A stretch of DNA of 64,000 bases from Hemicordylus capensis (taxonomy: Eukaryota > Chordata > Lepidosauria > Squamata > Cordylidae), in NCBI RefSeq assembly GCF_027244095.1, contig NC_069662.1, forward strand, positions 15,216,501 to 15,280,500. The letters run 5' to 3'. A program made the position numbers and the translations under genes. This document shows positions 33,445-46,500 of the stretch, in pieces. The first letter of the stretch is position 1; every line of letters begins with the position of its first letter. The notes beneath the pieces were generated by a model. It was not told the origin of the DNA and did no database searches. It saw only the letters and a list, made by a program, of their open reading frames with translations.

Positions 33445-33785
33445 GGAGAGGACTCATCTTGGACAATCCTAGACAAATTCTCACATGGATCTTTCCTGCC
33501 TGATGTTTCTAGGACTGTTCTCTTTTTGTAGAATACTAGCATACTCATTGAGCCTCGGAGCCTCTTCTCTCAGATTGGGTGGGATGGAGGGGGCGGGGGG
33601 GGGTGTCACTTTTCTCAGCATTCCTTTTGTCCAAATCTGCAGGGACTAAATTAAGCAAGTCTGTGGAGCATGATCTCCATTATGGAAGTAAAAAGGAGGC
33701 CCTCTTCAGTTATACTGATCTACAGCTACATGAATCAAGCGCTTGCTTTTTTACAGAAGTATTTTATAGCTTTTATTAAAAAACA
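33445..33785 (+). other. VKORC1: VKORC1 3' UTR with candidate poly(A) signal
   Basis: Noncoding sequence follows the VKORC1 stop. The first plausible polyadenylation hexamer is ATTAAA at about 33,774 in the string TTTTATTAAAAAAC. The same string reads AATAAA on the minus strand, so a convergent transcript could also end here. The true end is not provable from sequence. Confidence 0.4.
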
Positions 33786-36700
33786 AACCCAACCTGTTTA
33801 TACAAAGCAGTCTGTACACATTTGGCTACTTCAGGTAATTTTAAACTGAGGGCTATTAAAATTGTAGTGCATACTCTGGCAGAGCCTACTAGTGAATTTT
33901 GGTGTAGTTTATCAAGCAAACACTGCATAGATAGCAGACGGAGCAGAAGCTACTACTTAGTTCCACCTTAAGTATGGACAACTGAGCTTCCCTTTCTCCT
34001 GGTTAATGTTTACACTGATCATCAGGCCTGCTGGGTATTAACAGCTGTGCTTGAGAGAGCCTATAAGTAGTTGTCTTTTGCTACAGCCAGTGATGGTTCA
34101 AGACATTTTGGGGGGGCCTGAGGCAGAACATCCAAAATCTCCCACCTCACTCAGGAGGTAAAACTTCCCTATACAGTCCAGAACTGGAAACAATATTGAC
34201 CTTACAGGTATGGGGTACCAGTCAAAAGGCATAAAATTTAGGTTATGATTGACGCTGTGTACTACACAGAAAACTATATAGGAGAGACCCTGCCTGCAGT
34301 CACACGATCTAAATTGTAAATTGTTTATTAGACACATGCACACAATAGTTCTTCCTCAAGCTTCAGAGACAGTGAGCCATCTCTGGCTTTGACAAAACAC
34401 TCGAGTTGTGAATGACCTATTACAGTTCTTTATTTTCAGGCTCATTTTAGCACAGCTATTAAGTAGATCAGAGAAAGGTCCGAAGCACCCTTTATGCTTA
34501 CAGTTCATCTGAAGTTGAAAGGTGAGGGAGAGACAGACAACCATAATTCCTGTTCCTTGCAAGATGGAAAAGATGTACATGTGGGTGCACACACATGCCA
34601 AAACCAGGGGATGGTCTCTACCAGTTCAGTAGGTTAAAAAGCTGCATTATGTGAAAGAATAAATGCAGGAAGCACTGCTTGTAACCAATTTTTAAAAAAA
34701 CATTGGTTGGTTGAGATTCTAATTAAATCTGCATATAGCTTCATACAAACAAATACAGTACTGAAAGGAAGATGCACAACTTTTTTTAGGTGATACACAG
34801 CTAAGATGACACTGGGTATCTCAGATATTCCCTATGTGAGAGAGAAATTGGGATGCCCTTTAAATTTTATCAACCCATTTTCCAAGTACTTGTATTTTTT
34901 ATTTTATTTAAAAAAGTTCTAATTCCCAACAAAGTGGTTGCAGCTTTATAAAAATCATGGCTAGTCTTTTAATAGATTGATCAGTCAGGTTGATTTCTAG
35001 CATAAATTTAAAAAGCCAGTACTATAAAGTAAAGACTATCAGCAGAAAACACTTGGTATTCTGTATTTGAATTTTGGAGTAGAGTTCCTCACCTCTACTT
35101 TCACTCTTTCATATTGTAAAGGTGAGAGTGGCCAAATTAAAAGATATATCCAACCACCACCACACCAAAACAGACTCAGCTTCTTCCTGGCGATCACACA
35201 CAGCCTGAGTTACCTCAGGCCCATCCACTCCAATCTGCAGGGGCAACCTCTACTGCTTCAGGGTGGGAAATTCCAGTTTGTTGCCCATGGATCAGACCAG
35301 CAGTCTACATTAGGGTTGACTTGGAGCCAACCAGAATTGTGGAGATGCCTCAGCTACAGAAGAAGTTCTAATGTGGCTCCGGCCTTCCAGGCTTAACAAT
35401 TGAGTCTTGAACGTCAGCCCTAAGTTCTGGTCTTCATCGAGTTAACATGCAACAAAAACTGGAGCAGAACTGGAGCCTCAGATATTTGGGCTGCTTTCCA
35501 TCAGTCCAACTCTTCAGAAGAGGAGTCTGGTGGCAGAGTTAATTTGGCGTTCAGCTGGTTGAGAGATGGAACAGTAGTACAGCATAGGAACAGGAAGCTG
35601 CCATATACCGAGTCAGACTATTGGTCCATCTAGCTCAGTATTGTCTGCACCAGTCTTCCCTCTAAGGCAGGGTTTCTCAACATGTGGGTCCCCAGATGTT
35701 ATTGGACTTCAACTCCCATAATCCCCAGCCCCAGTGGCCTTTGGTTGGGAATTATGGGAGTTGAAGTCCAATTACATCTGGGGACCCACACGTTGAGAAA
35801 CCCTGCTCTAAGGCGCATGCATGCTCACAAGTTTGTTTTTTTTAATGTCCACTCAGTTAATTTTAGATCCCGCTCAGGTTAGATCAGGAAGGCCCCATTC
35901 TGAATGCACATGCGCACACACTGCCTTAATACAGCCACCCAGAACAAAACGCATTCTGCACACACATGAAAAAATTTAGAACCCTGGTCTACACTGACTG
36001 GCAGTGGCTTCTCCAAGGATGCAGACAGGAATCTCTCTCTGCTCTGTCTTGGGAGGTGCCAGGTAGGGAACCAGGAACCTTCTATGCTCTTCCCAGAACG
36101 GCTCCATCCCCTAAGGGGAATATCTCACATTGCTCACTCGTAGTCTCTCATTAATATGCAACCAGGGTGGACCCTGCTTAGCAAAGGGGAATAGTCAAGC
36201 TTGCTACCACAAGAAGGGGAAGACCGCTGTGGAAAGAGGGTAAATAAGCTTCATTATAATATGGGGCTGTCCCAAGTAGTAGCCAGCATCAGAAAGAAAA
36301 AATCCTTAGAGCCTCCATTCTCTCACTAAAATTATTGCAGCGGCAAATGGTTGTCCCAGCTTGTGGATTCCACTTACTGTAATTCTACCGAGGATGTGGC
36401 CTAGTACATTTATAAGGCACAGAAGTGGCAAAGTACATTTATAAGAGGGCAAGCTGCGTCCCCACCTATTAGATTTTTGAAACAGAGAGGGCTGGGAGGC
36501 ATGCTATGTGTCTAGGGGTCTGTGCTTGCTTGCCCACCCATGCCACCCCCACCACTAGAGCTGCCCTTGTAATATGGAAGTGTAAGGTAGGTCCAGGCAG
36601 GGACATTATGGCTTGCTGATGTTGCTAAGATCAGCAACAGGGTCTAGTCTGTGCTGTAAAGTTCACAGAGGGCTTTCAGGGAGGAAACTGATCAGCATTG

Positions 36701-36900
36701 GAAATGCTGCAGCAACAGAGAAAGATGGGGAACTATATGGCCCAGCCCCTCACAGCTGGCCAAGGAGTTGAGGTCTGTGAACCTTAGTTACAGAGTTGAT
36801 TTGATTTAAATTGCTTCACAGGACTAGATTGTAATGATCTCAATCACTAGTCAGGAAGATTCTATTTAATCATCATTTTTCTGTTTTAGAAAACGTGCAT
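33786..36900. other. Intergenic DNA between VKORC1 and the BED fragment
   Basis: Apart from the nested SINE at 35,582 no feature is supported. 33,800-35,400 is plain, AT-rich and low in repeats. It could be 3' UTR of a convergent minus-strand transcript ending near 33,780. Confidence 0.35.
35582..36215 (-). repeat. tRNA-derived SINE (reverse) with nested insertions
   Basis: SINE halves at about 35,582-35,648 and 35,988-36,215. Between them lies a second element (CTTCCCTCTAAGGC start, also seen reverse-complemented at about 18,230-18,390) which itself contains a palindromic MITE at about 35,672-35,815. Three layers of insertion are visible. Confidence 0.65.
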
Positions 36901-36909
36901 TCTTGTTGT

Positions 36910-37170
36910 CTAATCTAACCGTACAACATATTCAGATTTAGATGTAGGTTCATTTTTAGGAGGTATGTATACACACTTCCCATAATGCAGTTTAATTTGG
37001 GCAACCAGGCCTTGCATTTCTTTGTGGCACTGTTTGCATTTCACACACATACCCGTCTCACCCACAGGTACAGGAACTTCATTAAAATATTCCCAAGTGG
37101 GGTCTCTTTTACAGCCTGCTGCTGTGATAGGTATTTCCCTTCTACAACGGAGGATACACTCTGAAAACAT
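36910..37170 (-). pseudogene. BED-type zinc-finger coding fragment
   Basis: A minus-strand open frame ends in TAG at 36,910-36,912. It encodes DPTWEYFNEVPVP, then CVKCKQCHKEMQGLVAQIK and LHYGKC. The order Trp-x2-Phe, Cys-x2-Cys, a Leu-rich spacer, His-x4-Cys is the BED zinc-finger plan found in hAT transposases and in host genes derived from them (ZBED type). A possible acceptor (CTCCGTTGTAG) lies just upstream at 37,142, so this could be a terminal exon. No DDE or hAT dimerisation domain is visible nearby. It may be a terminal exon of a small host gene, a fragment of a hAT transposon, or a dead exon. The full gene is not identified. Confidence 0.4.
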
Positions 37171-38264
37171 TTCCTCAGGACTGCATCAATGTGATTTGTT
37201 CACTTTTGTTTTCACTTTCTATTCCTCTCCCCATTCCCTTGCATTTCTATCGAGACTCCCAACTCCTCGCTCAAATCTACTCCATCCCTCCAGATCCTCT
37301 ATTCATTTATTGACCTTTTCCATCTTTACACTTTGGTGGGTGGGGGGGGGAGGTCAAAGGCTTGAGTGAATGTGAGTGTGTATGTTTTACATGTGCACTG
37401 CTGGCAGAATAGGACTGATCATGTCATGTTATCTCTCATTTTAACTGCTGTTAAAACACTCATCTAATATAATTAGAAGTCATGGTTAATATTCATTATG
37501 ATATCTTTGACCTAGGTTCTTTTTGAATGAATTGTGTTTTTTCAAAATTAAAATCTAATTTAACATGTTAAAAATCTGATTTACATATTTAACGTCTGCT
37601 TTAAATCAAAAATCATTTTTATCAGCCCTGCTTAGCTAGAATTCTGATCTCTACAGGGGAGATGACCTGACAAGAATCAAATAAGAGGCTCACAGAAGTG
37701 TTTCTAAGAGGTGCAGGTCACTTAAAGCTGAAAGTGGTTCATCTTTTTTCTAAAAAAGGAAGCAACTGACTGTAGGAACAAGCCACCTGCAGAAAAGGGA
37801 TGGCTCTTTCCCTTCATGCCTCCCGACTCCCCCCTCCCCCCAAAAAAAGAAAAAGAAACGGACACACACAAGCACTTTGGAAGCAGTAGAAAGTAGGAGA
37901 AAATGAGAGGCAGCAGGCAGTGTGGGAAAGACAGAGGCGGGTTGGGAAACAGAAACCAGATTGGACACCTGCCTTGGGTATTCAAAGCAACAGGTCAAGG
38001 GAGGAAAGGAAGCGAACAGTAGGATCATGTTTACTCAGATGCAAGCACAGCAGAGTCTAATGAGACTTGCTCCCGGAAGGTGTGCCGACTGCCACATTTT
38101 GGCAGGTGTCCCCCTTTGGCAGGTGTCACCTTACCACAACTCCCCCATTTTTACACCTTACTCTCCCTACTACAACTCCCCCATTTTCACACCTTTGGCA
38201 GGTAGCCCCCTGCCATGACTCCCCCATTTTTGGCAGGTGTCCCCCTGCCACATTTTGTTGAGGG

Positions 38265-38545
38265 CAGGGGCAGAGGAAGATCAGCAGTGGCCCGGGTTCA
38301 GCCTTCCGCCCTGGCCCCCTAGCCCAGCCCCCTGCAAGCGTCTGACGTCAGATGCAGGGTGCAGAGTTAAGCCCTGCCATGCCCCCTGCATCTGATGTCA
38401 GACGCAGGGAGTGTAGCTTAGCTCGCAAATGGGGCTGCGCAAGCTCAGTCCAGCCGGCACTGTGTGGGACAGGGAGAGTCGCTTCCGGCCACACTGCGAA
38501 CACGGCGCTGGTTTCACTCGCAAATAGGGCCAAAATCCGGCCAGA
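38265..38545. repeat. GC-rich interspersed repeat carrying a CRE-like palindrome, copy 2
   Basis: GCCCCCTGCATCTGATGTCA-type units occur. A perfect TGACGTCA is at 38,343-38,350. It lies just past the 3' end of the VLIG gene. Confidence 0.55.
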
Positions 38546-38644
38546 AGATCCATCTAGCTGGTTGAAACTCAGCAACGTTCTTCAACATTTACCTTCTTAT
38601 ACTGCAAATGACTTCACAGTTATGCTTAATATTTTTAAATCATT

Positions 38645-38650
38645 TTTATT
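38645..38650 (-). terminator. Candidate poly(A) signal of the intact VLIG gene
   Basis: The plus-strand string TTTATT at this place reads AATAAA on the minus strand, about 240 bp after the stop codon of the VLIG gene at 38,891. It is the nearest canonical hexamer noticed downstream. Confidence 0.4.
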
Positions 38651-38890
38651 GAGGGCCAACTTTTCAAATCTCAAAGTACAACCTTTCCAAAACAATGTCA
38701 AGGATGGCATTTTTGCTGCTCAGGTGAAGGGTAACACAGGGACAACATTATGCTTATTCTGCTCAAACAAAGATAAACATTCCAGTATTCATTAAAAGAA
38801 GAAAAAATAACTACAAAGCATAGAATACTAAGTAATAAATGTTATGTTTGACAGGCAGGCTTTTGCAAACAATGGAATATCCCATAGAGT

Positions 38891-41800
38891 CTATTTCACA
38901 TTGAAAGCCTCTTGGATACTAGCAAGTGCATGTTTCTTGGATAGCTTTCTCCAATCTGCAGGAACAACAGCAGGAAGGGCATTATATTTATCTGCAAACT
39001 GCAAATTGAACACTTTGAAAATGAATTTCCAGTAATTTGAGGTCCTGACGCTAGGATCTGGTTGGATATGCCAGTTTGGATAAAACCGACGGTATTCCTT
39101 GTAGAAATACCACTGCCAGGAAGTGGTACGGTTCCTAAATTTTTTCCATGAAGCAACATCAGAGGAGCAGATAGAGTAGGTGAGCATTATGGAGACAGAA
39201 CATGTCATCTGGTTTAAGCCTTGAGGCCTATGAACTGAGGCAAAGTGTATCTTATGGTTACTACCCCCAGCTTCACAGGGGACTTTGCAGAAAGGACATT
39301 GCTGTCCACAGCCAAAGACACGCTTGAAGATTTCATCACGGGGACAGACCTGGAGTTTGGAAAGAGTCACTTCTATGTTCTCCTCCATCTTTCTTAAAAT
39401 CTCTTCCTCCACTTCTGACAGGCAGGTTAGTATGTCACCTGCAAATTGTGCAACATTCGCCATGTTTCTGAAGAGGATGATATCCAAGCCATCCTTGGAA
39501 ATGACCAGCTCTCCATTTAGCTTTTGGCAGAAATTATCTAGAAAATTGCCAATTGTGCTGGAATATCCTTTGTGTAGGAGACTGAGCAAGGTATCGTTGA
39601 CTTTCTGCAAAACAGCTGAAAGGACCTCTTTCACCAGATTCTTCAAAGGCTTGCCCTCTCGGTAATGTTTTAACAAGCTTTTCTGGATCCAGGACTGGAC
39701 AAACCTTTTGTAGTTCAGGATATATTCCACATAGTCATCAAAATTCATCTCCTCCAGCAACTTCTTCTGTACAGCAAACTGGAAGAAGGACCGACTACCA
39801 TAGTGTATGGATTGTTCACTCCTGAGGAAGTCATCCACTATTATAATGCCAAGCCTCTTATGGAGGTAGTCCAACAGAGCTGGTCTGAGACACCGATGGC
39901 AGAAATCCATAGCTCTCTTCTGACATTCATCCTTCTCATAGTAAATAGTCTTGAAGGTGGAGAGATAGTGAGGTTTCAGCTTCTCTAAATGCTGACTAGG
40001 GTCATTGTCCATGATGAAATGTTGGTGCATCTGCTCGAACGCAGCAGAAGCTTCTCCAAGGATGTGCAGCTTCAGGTCCATCTCAAAGGAAGCAGTGGTT
40101 GGAAGCTGCTTGACACTCACTTCTTGAAGTTTCTCACTGATTTGCTGTAACAATTCCCTGCAAAAGGTTTCATCATAATCTCCTTTACCTTGGACCTTCT
40201 TTGTAACATAAGACCTGCATTGGTCCATCAGCGAAATTGCTAGTTCCTCCACCGTCTGCAAATACTCATTCTTAAAATACTCCTTTATACTCTGAAGGAC
40301 AGACAGTTCTAGGTACTCTTTTTTCATCTGGAAGGAACCACTTTGGTAGTTATGTAGTGACTGGGCTTGCTGTAGCATTTGCATGACCAGACTGCCCCTG
40401 TTCTCCAAGTCCTTGTGCAACTGATAATGCATATTTTGAGCAACATCACGCCTGGGTAAGCGATCAAGTGGCAGCTCAGCTATTGTTCTGGCCCACATTT
40501 TTTCAAATTCTTCTTCTAATTCTTCTTCCTGCAGTTTTTGTGCTCTCTCTCTGCAGTCTGCTAAGAGACTGTCTACCTTGGTTTTGACAATTTCCATATA
40601 TTCCACCTGCAGGCGTTCTATCTTGCTTCTGTTCTTCTGAATGAGAAGGAACTCCTCACACTTGGCCAGAACGTAACATTCTAGTTCCATTCGGAGACAC
40701 GTGGTACTCCTGGCAAAATCCTCTCTGTATTTCTCTATCAGGTGCAGGTTTTCTAGCTTGCTCTCAAAGTAGCCTTGCAGGGAAGAAGCCATCTTCTGCT
40801 CCCCTTCATGCAGTTTTTGCTGAGCTTCCACCCGCAGTCTGGCAGACATGTCAGCTCTGAGGTCATCCGACCATTTATTCCGGATCATCATTTCCGCTTG
40901 GGATACCCAGAGATGCATCTCCTTGCGGAAATCCCACTCCCACTCAGAATACTTCACACAAAGCTGGTTATAGGCCCCGGCCACAAGACTGTTTCTGAAA
41001 CTGAAGATGAAGCTTTCGTGTTTCACCGCGTTCCACAGACTCCGCACCCATTCGATAAACTGGGGAATGTCATTGGGAGCCCTGCTGCGGCTACGGTGTT
41101 TCATGCATTCAAAGAGGTATCTCTTCAAGTCGCATACACTCTCACTGTACCCAGCATTAATGGGAGCCATGGGTGGGACTCCATGCCACAAGCCAGGGAT
41201 GTACCAATTGTGTTTCTCTGGATCATAGTCCATAATATCCGAAAAGGACACTTCCCTGCAGAGGTTCTCCATTTTTGCTGCCGCTTTGGTCATTTCATTT
41301 AACTCTTCCAGGAGGAGTTTCCTATCTCTCATATTCTGTTCATGGGCAGACACATCACTCACATTCTGATGCACAAATTGGCAGCTGGGTTTGTGCCCCG
41401 TCTCCTTCATCCTTAGGAATGCATGGACTACAATTTGCAGGATGTCCTTCATTTCAGTGGCATTCTCCATGGCCAGGTTCACAACAGTTATGTCGCTCAG
41501 TCCGATCACCAGGGTGGCCAGTTCATTGTCGTGTTCATAGCTGTCTTCCAGTCGGGCCAGCTCTGGGGCTTTCAAGCCTTCTGTGTCAATCACCAAGACA
41601 AAATTGCAACCCAGTTCTTGTTGCAAGTCCTTGGCAACTCTTAGGAGAGTCATGAATGCCCCTCGCGTACATCGGCCACTGCCAACAGCAAACTGTAGTC
41701 CAAACATAGTATTGAGAAGGGTGGATTTGCCAGTACTCTGTACACCCAGAACGGACAGAACCTGCATCTTGGATCTGCCTCCTAGTTTAGTGTGGAGCTC

Positions 41801-43599
41801 AGTCAGAACATCAGAAACCCACCGTAATGGGATGTTGGATGCATCTCCGTCAACCAATTCCATGGGAAACCCTTCCAGCAAAAGCTCAGCAGCTACCCCT
41901 GGAAGGAGAACAAATTGCCGCTTTCTCTTTGACATCTTGCCTTCTTGAATCATGGAACACTCTGCCTCATAGAGCTGTCCCATCTCACGCATGAAGTGCT
42001 CGACCCCCAGGGAACTAGCAGGGATCAGTTGGTCTAGCTCTCTTAGCCTCTCTGCAGCTTCCTTGGCAGCATGGCATTTCGCCTTATACTCGGCTTGTAG
42101 TTTAGAAAGGTTCCCCCTTGCCACATGATCAACACGGTATTTCAGCCATTTCAGGAAGTAGCGCTTCTTCGTTTGGGGCAAGTGGCTCACCGCATTAATA
42201 AATTTAAGCATTCCATTAGACAGCTTATATTTGTTCTGCTCCTGTCGTAGCTTCAAGAGCTTCTTCCTTAGCTGAGACTTATAGTCTTCGGGATGGACAT
42301 CTCTCTGTTCCTTCATTCTACACAATTCCTTCTCTGTCTTCCCAATGTTCTTCCAGAGGTCACCCTGGAGCCTCAGAACATTTCCCTTATAATTCACTAC
42401 CTCTTTTATTTCTGCAGTTATTGCCATGGTCAACCTGCTTCCAAGACAGCATTCCTCCTCATCCTCATCTACACAGATCCCTAGGAATCTAGACTTCACT
42501 GCCATTCCTACCACATCTACTATTCTTAGACGCAAATTCATGATACTTCCCATTGCTAACCGGAGTTTTCTCACCAGTTCTGCATTATTTTGGTTCTTTT
42601 CTTTCACTAGCAGCTGTGATTTGTTCATATTCAATACTGGAGCTAGCTTATTAAGGTATTCCAACGTGTTCTTTGATTTCCTGCCTTCACTATTCAAGAT
42701 AATGCAAAATTTGGATGCTGATCCCTGGAGAGTCAATAGTTTGTTGTATTCTGTTTCACAAAGGCTTTCCACAAGGATGAAAACTGCAGAGGAGATCTCA
42801 GTTAAAAAATGAAACTGCATCCAGTGTGACCCAGCATCTCCACGGAGGTTTAACAGAGCAACAGGCTCTGGAAAAAGATCTGAGTTTTCCCTTCCTCCAG
42901 GAAAATACCAGGAGATTTCCATCAGCCCATCACTGATCTCTCGAGGAACATTCCCACACTCCATGTCCCGATGCACAAAGAAATCATGGTGCTGCTGAGG
43001 GGAACTGAGGACCTCATTGAGAAGCCTGGATTTGGATAAACTGCAGCTTCCCATCCTCACAAAGGAAATAGTCGGCATGGAAATGTGTACCAGGCTCTGC
43101 TCTCTGAAGCCCCTACTCTCAGCAAGGGAATGGGGCCTCCATTTTCTCACAATGTCCCTCATGGCCCAGACCATGAGGGTACACTTGGGGGTGTCAAGGG
43201 GAGGCAAGATCAAAGGGAGGGCAAACTGACACATGGACATTTTGAGCAAGATCTCCTGCTGAAGGAAGCTATCAGAGCAAAGCAGGATAGCAGAAAGGAC
43301 ATCAAGGGGGTTCACAGAAATTCTAGTGTCTCTTTCATGCAGACAAAACATTTCACTGCCCAAATCACCCTCTTCACCTCCCCATGAGTCTTCCTCAGCC
43401 TTGAGCACAAGGTTTGTGTTTCTGGCTGTCCCATTGAGGGCCATCAGGTTTCTCAAGAAGTGCCAAGGTAGGTCTTCCAATGATCGGGGAGCCTCAACCT
43501 TTAGACTTTCAGAGTTGATTTCCAGCATTTCTTCCAGTGCGAGCTTCCTGTTTCTTCGCTGATTAAGGCCTAGCTTCATCAAAAAGCTCTGCATTCTCT
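38891..43599 (-). CDS. Intact VLIG/GVIN-family giant GTPase, main (last) exon
   Basis: Last coding exon of a large GTPase of the interferon-induced very large GTPase family (also related to URGCP). Acceptor TTCTTCTTCTACAG precedes 43,599 in phase 1, and the stop is at 38,891-38,893. Joined with exons at 49,607 and 51,546 it gives 5,376 nt, or 1,791 residues. Spliced numbering: URGCP-like N-terminal region from about 230, P-loop GVQSTGKS at 841-848, G3 DTEG at 894-897, and a QFVHQNVSD block. Then come long helical, Glu/Lys-rich segments, and a Cys/His cluster (CPFCKVPC...H...H) around 1,653-1,683 followed by the conserved C-terminal Trp-rich block. Key GTPase residues are intact. Family members act in the cytosol and nucleus and are interferon-induced in mammals; that role is inferred here. 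It is shorter than mammalian members of about 2,400 aa. Confidence 0.9.
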
Positions 43600-46500
43600 C
43601 TGTAGAAGAAGAAAAGAAGCTGTTATTTCTACAAGATAGTGAAATGGTTGAGGAAAAACTAGGCAAAAATTGTGTGAGGAGGTGGAGAAAGGTTAGGTGG
43701 AGGAAAAATTAGCAAGCCCTTTTCAAATATTTATAAAATATGTTAGGGGCGTGGGTAGGGCATTGAAAATCAAGAAGGAATGGGTTTCTACTCAATAATG
43801 CAAGAGCTGATCAGTGGGCAGAGCCTCTATTGCTTCATGTGCCACCAGTGCAGATGATTTAAGTGCTTCTCTGCTTCACATCTTGCTTCTCATGTGTGAT
43901 ACTTGATAATCCAGTCTCTTAGTCTTTTCCCACACCAAACCAACACTAAGTGGTGGAAGCAACCACCAAAGTAATGTTTGTTTTCCAAGGTGAAGCCAAG
44001 CCTCCCTGTCTGAGTAATAAAGTATGGAGACAGTTGATTAATTTGGGGGGGTTGCTGAGGACCAGATAGATGGAAAACCTACAACGGCTTTTGCAGCTGT
44101 TGAAAGATACCCAGACACCAAGCCAAGATCACTGACTTTTGCCTTTTTCAAAACAGAAAGAAAAGAGGAAGAATCTACTTCCTTTTCACTAGTACTTTGC
44201 TAGCCATAGAAAAGTGAAAGCCGACACAGCTAGTCAGCTTTACTAGTCACAGAAAAATTAAAACAAAAGTTTTCATATCCGATTATTGTCAAGGCTTCAT
44301 GTAGAGTGTTTTAAATTAAAGCCAATCTGGCTTTATTTTAACAAGTTATATTGTCTTCAGTGGATGTTTTCCAGCTGAAGCCATATAAAGTTAGGGAGTA
44401 ATCACAGCAGTGAGGGAAGTGGGAATTTAACCACATTTCTTTCATCTGTTACAGAAACCTGTATCAATGAATGGCATGTCCACCCCACTTACACCTAGGA
44501 CAAATGTGATTCAGTGGCTAATGGATATGAATCAGATGTCATGACCATACACATCAGCTATATATCTACATATGTCCCCTTCTTCTTTTGTTTCTCCCCC
44601 CCCCCATTTATTCTAATTTAGTTCTGTAACAATTTGATCCTAAATTTTTATTACTTGATCCTAAAGTGAGCTCTCTTGCTGAAAAATGAAATTGACATTT
44701 AATCAGTTATCACATTATTATTGTGAGTAATCAGTAAAAGAGGATGTGACTTCTTTGCTAATATTTGCTTTGTTTTACATTAATTGTTATAGGTCTATGT
44801 TTTAGGATGATGCTTTTCTGTGGAATGTGTGACATCATGGAAGAAGATGCACAAGTTAAAAGAATATATTTTCTCTTCTATAGGGTTATTTCGCCTCCTA
44901 CTGGTATTGCTCCATATTTTATTAAGTCTTAATTTTTTTTTCCTTTTGGGCCAAACTCCAGAAGAGAAAAAGGTGTAGGAGAAGTGTTGCAGACAAACAC
45001 ATAATTGGTTCTATGTTTTAACACATTTTGGGTTAGATATTTTATTTTAAATGTTCAGTGACCTCATCTGTTCCAACCTCTGATTTATTTATTTTTTGCC
45101 AGAAATGTTCCTGTTTTGTCGTATGTTTAGCTGACAGTTGTGACACCTCTAAATTTGTGATCTGAAAGACAAGTGAAGCTGTGCACATCCAACCTACTAA
45201 ATGCAGTCATAAGCAGTAGAATGACACATGAAAAGACATTGTGTGAATTGGGTGACAAGTGAAAGTTGAAGAGCAACATAACATGTTTTCAATTGTCTTT
45301 TGCTGGGACAATTAAAAAAAACCCGGACTTGTCATCTTTTACCAAAATAAGACTTACTGGACTATGACTTGCCAAACTGTGACTTCACCAAATATGACTT
45401 TACCAGAATGACCTCTACTGAACTGAACCACTGGACTGAATGAACTGAACTGATCTTTTGCATTAATGATGTTTGGAAGTTGGCCATTTTTCACAGTCCA
45501 ACTGCAGCAAACTAGTCAATGACCAAGGAAGGTGCCTCCACTGGCCAAATTCAAGCCTCAGCTTCTTAAAACTTAAAGCTTTCTTAAAACTAAGTTTTTG
45601 ATAAGAATTTCATTTCATCATCATCCATCTCAAGAAAAATGAGATGATGCACCTGCATTCTACCATGGATAGTTTTGCCATTTAAGGCAGCTATACAACT
45701 ACAATACCTCCCACCATTCTATTTTTCAATGTATCAAACCTACTCCAGTACCATTCACTATGATTCTTAAAGTGTCAACATCACCAGCCAAGTTGATTTT
45801 CTATAGGTGTAACAGATTGTGCAAAAAAGGATATGCCCTTCCAAGAGACTCTCTTTATTATTCCTAAGATGACTGCTCTCAATGTCTCTGAGATATTGCG
45901 TCAACATTTTTTGTCTACAGGATTCCAACACTGAAACAAGAGAGGAGACGATATAACAGCTTTTGCATTTTCTACCCACTTTGCACAAAACCAGCAAGGT
46001 GGTGTGTTTTGGGGTCATGTTTTGGGAGAAACTGGAACAGTGGGAACTGGGATATATTTTTTCCTTTGCGGGACAGTTGTGGCAAGTTGTTTTATCCATT
46101 TGAATTTATCTAACATTTATTAACTAACCAATTTATTTCCTTTTTCTTTATAGTGATGGAAACCAGCCACAGTGAATTTATAGTGAAGTAGTTGTGGGCA
46201 CTTGTTTTGTCTGCAAACACTTTACCTGTATTTACAGTTACCTGATGGTGCCAACCTTGCCCGCTTGGCTGAATGAATAAAAGGATAAATTATTAGTGTG
46301 AATTTGATAGATCTTGAGAATGACATTGAGATTCTCTAAACTGAATACATCGAAAACACAAATTATATAAAATTTAAGAACTCAACCCAGGTAATTCATC
46401 ATGCAGCCAATCTGGTAAGAACAGAAGGCGAAAAGAAGTACATAAAGCATTATTATGTCATATATCAAGTTAATATGCTACATTTGCTCGAACTATTTAA

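Noticed and set aside
45767-46099. Minus-strand open frame of 110 codons with several Cys residues
   Set aside because: Lies within the VLIG intron. No recognisable domain, Cys spacing does not fit a known finger, and no phase 1 acceptor/donor pair was found.
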